Below are positions 8,348 to 10,234 of a stretch of 10,234 bases of DNA, one piece after another (position 1 is the stretch's first letter; every line of letters begins with the position of its first letter). Source of the stretch: an uncultured Mycoplasmataceae bacterium (lineage in GTDB: Bacteria; Bacillota_I; Bacilli_A; Mycoplasmatales; Mycoplasmoidaceae); the NCBI GenBank assembly GCA_947176435.1, contig CAMWQH010000013.1, forward strand, positions 1-10,234, written 5' to 3'. The notes beneath the pieces were generated by a model. The model had not been told where the DNA came from and ran no database searches. It worked only from the letters and a program-made list of their open reading frames with translations. The position numbers were made by a program, and so were the translations under genes.

Positions 8348-9266
8348 ATTTAAGTGCCTTTCCAATAATATCAGTTAGTTTTTGAATTTTCAATTCTTTC
8401 ATAACATTAGGTAAATCATCAATGATTTTTTTACAAGCATAAGGATCTACTAAATTTTGTGCACCAACGCTAACAGCATTTGCTCCTGCATACATCATTT
8501 CAATTACATCATAAGCATCTTTAACTCCACCCATACCAATAATTGGTAATCCTGTTGCTTTTTTACATAAATATATTGCACGTAATGCAATTGGTTTAAT
8601 TGCAGGTCCTGAGTATCCACCCATTTTATTAGCGATTATAGGTTTTCCTGTGTGTAAATCTAATCGCATACCAATCATAGTATTAATTAATGACAATCCA
8701 TCTGCTCCAGCGTTTTTTGCTGCCATTGCCATTTTCACAATGTCTGTTACTGTTGCTGATAGTTTAATGAAAACTGGTTTTTTAGTAGCTTTTTTAAGAG
8801 CTTTTACCAACAAAGATAAATGTTTAGGATTAGAAATAAATTTCATTGCACCTTTTTTAACATTAGGACAACTAATATTAACTTCGATAATGCCAACAAT
8901 AGAAAGTTTATCAAGTTTCCTTGCTATAGTCACATATTCTTCAATCGTTGTTCCCGCAATGTTGGCAACCACTTTCTTTTCATAAACTTTTTTAAGTTTT
9001 TTGAATTCAGAATTAATTACAAAATCAATTCCAGGATTTTGTAATCCAATAGAATTAATCATTGAATTATCACATTCAGCAATTCTTGGTAACGGATTAC
9101 CAAATCTCGGTTGACACGTAGTTCCTTTTATTGAAAATGAACCTAAAATATTAATGTCATAGAATTGGGCAAATTCATAACCATATCCAAATGTTCCACT
9201 AGCAGGAATAATTGGATTATCAAGTTCTCATTTACCTAATCTAACTTTTAAATTTTTGTTTATCAT
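8340..9266 (-). CDS. pyrD: dihydroorotate dehydrogenase, class 1B catalytic subunit
   Basis: PyrD oxidises dihydroorotate to orotate using FMN; in class 1B the electrons pass through PyrK to NAD+. The 308-residue protein has NPIIPASGTFGYG (17-29), SIKGTTCQPRFGNPLPR (45-61), NSIGLQNPG, the catalytic cysteine C133 in EVNISCPN, GLSLINT, and C-terminal phosphate-binding GMGGV and AVSVGAQ. Cysteine rather than serine as base marks class 1. The start is ATG at 9264-9266, with AAGGAG 5 nt upstream; it overlaps pyrK by 7 nt (ATGATAA). An in-frame UGA (9228-9230) encodes W13; starting at the later ATG (9062) would delete 68 conserved residues. Adjacency to pyrK supports the 1B assignment. No reading-frame damage is seen. 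Confidence 0.97.
8357..8361 (-). promoter_or_regulatory. pyrF ribosome binding site (decides the start)
   Basis: AAAGG on the minus strand, within the 3' end of pyrD, lies 9 nt before the ATG at 8347 and argues against the upstream TTG at 8365. Confidence 0.65.
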
Positions 9267-9994
9267 AACAACTCCTTGCTAGAGAATATTGTTCCTTCTC
9301 TACAAACTCTTTTTGGTCCATGTTTTGTTTCTATTGAACAACCCATACAAGCACCAAAACCACATCCCATTCTTGCTTCCAATGAAAGTTGTCCTTCACC
9401 TTTACATACTTTGAACACAGCTTTCATTAAATTAATTGATCCACAAGTGTAATAAGGAATATTATCTAAATGATATTTTTTAATTGCATCTACAACATTG
9501 CCTTTAAAACCATATGATCCATCATCTGTACAAACAATTAATTGTTTGCAAACTAATTTTCATTCTTCCAATGTGAACACATCAAGTTTTGATTTAAATC
9601 CTATAACAATTGTCACATCTATTTTATTTTTTGTTAGTTGTTTTGCAAGAGAATAAACCGAACCCATTCCGCATCCTCCACAAACAATTAGTTGTTTTTT
9701 GTCTTTAAATGGAACGTAGTAATTTCCTAAATCAGTTAGTATTTCAAGTTTTTGCTTTGATTGCATTCTTGAAAGAATTTTTGTTCCTTCACCAATAACT
9801 TTATATAAAACTTTTAAGGAGTTTTTATTTCAATCATAAATACTCATTGGTCTTCTTAAATATTTACCAGGAACACCAATATTTAAAAATTTACCAGATT
9901 TAATCCAACTTGTGGGACCTTTTAATTCCATTAAATATGTTGTTGGATTAATTTCAGTATTTTTAATTATTTCATAATTTACAAGTCTATCCAT
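9260..9994 (-). CDS. pyrK: dihydroorotate dehydrogenase electron-transfer subunit (FAD, 2Fe-2S)
   Basis: PyrK carries electrons from the PyrD flavin to NAD+ and binds FAD and a 2Fe-2S cluster. The 244-residue protein is near the family's usual length (about 255). Visible are the FAD-binding LRRPMSIYDW (46-55), the NAD-domain glycine loop VCGGCGMGSVYSLAKQL, YYTCGS, and C-terminal cysteines 211, 216, 219 and 231 (C-x4-C-x2-C-x11-C) that fit the iron-sulfur ligands. The frame passes UGA codons at 9830-9832 (W55), 9560-9562 (in EEWKLVC) and 9263-9265 (last residue) and stops at TAA 9260-9262. The ATG at 9992-9994 with AGGAGG is chosen over an in-frame TTG at 10018. It overlaps pyrC by 8 nt and pyrD by 7 nt. 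Confidence 0.96.
9272..9277 (-). promoter_or_regulatory. pyrD ribosome binding site (decides the start)
   Basis: AAGGAG on the minus strand, inside pyrK, lies 5 nt before the ATG at 9266. It supports the long pyrD start upstream of the UGA Trp codon. Confidence 0.8.
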
Positions 9995-10234
9995 AAATCC
10001 TCCTATTTTTGTAAACAATTTTACCGTTACATATTGTTATTTCTGGTCAACCAACGCAATCAATTCCTTCAAAAGGAGTAGATTTTCCTTTAGAAAAGAA
10101 TTTTTTAGAATCAATTTTTTGTTTTTTTAATGGATCAAAAATTAATATGCTAACAGGTTTATTAATTTTTAATTCATTTGAAGGCAAATTAAATAATTTT
10201 GATGGATTAATTGACATTAAGTCAATTAATTTGT
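9987..10234 (-). CDS. pyrC: dihydroorotase (C-terminal part, runs off the right edge)
   Basis: Dihydroorotase cyclises carbamoyl-aspartate to dihydroorotate, the third pathway step. Only the last 81 residues are inside the window. They read KLIDLMSINPSKLFNLP, then KPVSILIFDP, FFSKGKSTPFEG and a final ITICNGKIVYKN. This is the usual end of class I dihydroorotases (GK-ADI-IFD, SK-NTPF-G, G--V-TIV-GKIVY). A UGA codon in CVGWPEI encodes Trp. The stop is TAG at 9987-9989, overlapping the pyrK start by 8 nt (ATGGATAG). The zinc ligands lie in the missing part, so an amidohydrolase of a neighbouring class (such as hydantoinase) cannot be excluded from the sequence alone, but the operon makes pyrC by far the best reading. 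Confidence 0.88.
9999..10004 (-). promoter_or_regulatory. pyrK ribosome binding site (decides the start)
   Basis: AGGAGG on the minus strand, inside the end of pyrC, lies 4 nt before the ATG at 9994. It is the strongest Shine-Dalgarno match in the window and argues against the TTG at 10018. Confidence 0.8.

Noticed and set aside
8348..8365. TTG at 8365 as an earlier pyrF start
   Set aside because: It would place the AAAGG site inside the gene and add six residues not usual for the family; ATG at 8347 fits better.
8650..9044. Two plus-strand open frames of 111 and 74 codons
   Set aside because: Antisense to pyrD, overlapping each other in different frames, with no recognisable motif; pyrD is fully supported.
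9995..10018. TTG at 10018 as an earlier pyrK start
   Set aside because: ATG at 9994 has AGGAGG upstream and gives the standard N terminus.
1..10234. Mobile element, CRISPR array, phage or defence system
   Set aside because: No transposase, integrase, repeat-spacer pattern, terminal repeats or defence-family motifs were seen; all genes have housekeeping or envelope roles.

Overview
The window comes from a wall-less mollicute (Mycoplasma-type) that reads UGA as tryptophan. Six genes (glf, metG, carB, the acyltransferase, pyrD, pyrK) and the pyrE and pyrC reading frames carry in-frame UGA exactly where their families have Trp, for example VYVWIDAL in metG and the KMWGTR stretch of glf. The DNA is very AT-rich. 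metG has eight UGA and one UGG Trp codon; the acyltransferase has seven UGA and no UGG. The long tmRNA tag starting DKNND resembles, as far as I remember, the tags of the M. pneumoniae/M. genitalium group. A de novo pyrimidine pathway is uncommon in that group; I recall it from Mycoplasma (Malacoplasma) penetrans, so a Malacoplasma-like organism is my best guess, not a proven assignment.

Layout. 1-610 (minus) is the N-terminal half of UDP-galactopyranose mutase (glf). A 35-bp divergent promoter region separates it from metG (646-2202, plus), a complete methionyl-tRNA synthetase. The tmRNA gene ssrA (2238-2643, plus) follows 35 bp later and ends in an encoded CCA. A strong palindromic terminator at 2647-2677 serves both ssrA and the convergent operon that fills the rest of the window.

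2693-10234 (minus) is one tightly packed operon read right to left: pyrC (3' end only), pyrK, pyrD, pyrF, a membrane acyltransferase, pyrE, carB. The first four junctions are start/stop overlaps of 8, 7, 8 and 1 nt; the last two are gaps of 45 and 37 nt. Each start has a Shine-Dalgarno-like sequence. The operon promoter lies beyond the right edge.

How it works together. CarB makes carbamoyl phosphate; an aspartate transcarbamoylase (not in the window) would make carbamoyl-aspartate; PyrC cyclises it to dihydroorotate; PyrD plus PyrK (class 1B, NAD-linked) oxidise it to orotate; PyrE adds ribose phosphate from PRPP; PyrF decarboxylates OMP to UMP. Two things stand out. A 359-residue acyltransferase-3 family membrane protein is built into the middle of the operon, its start overlapping the pyrF stop. 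Also, carB has moved to the end of the operon without carA beside it. No mobile elements, CRISPR arrays, tRNA or rRNA genes were seen, and no gene-free stretch exceeds 300 bases.
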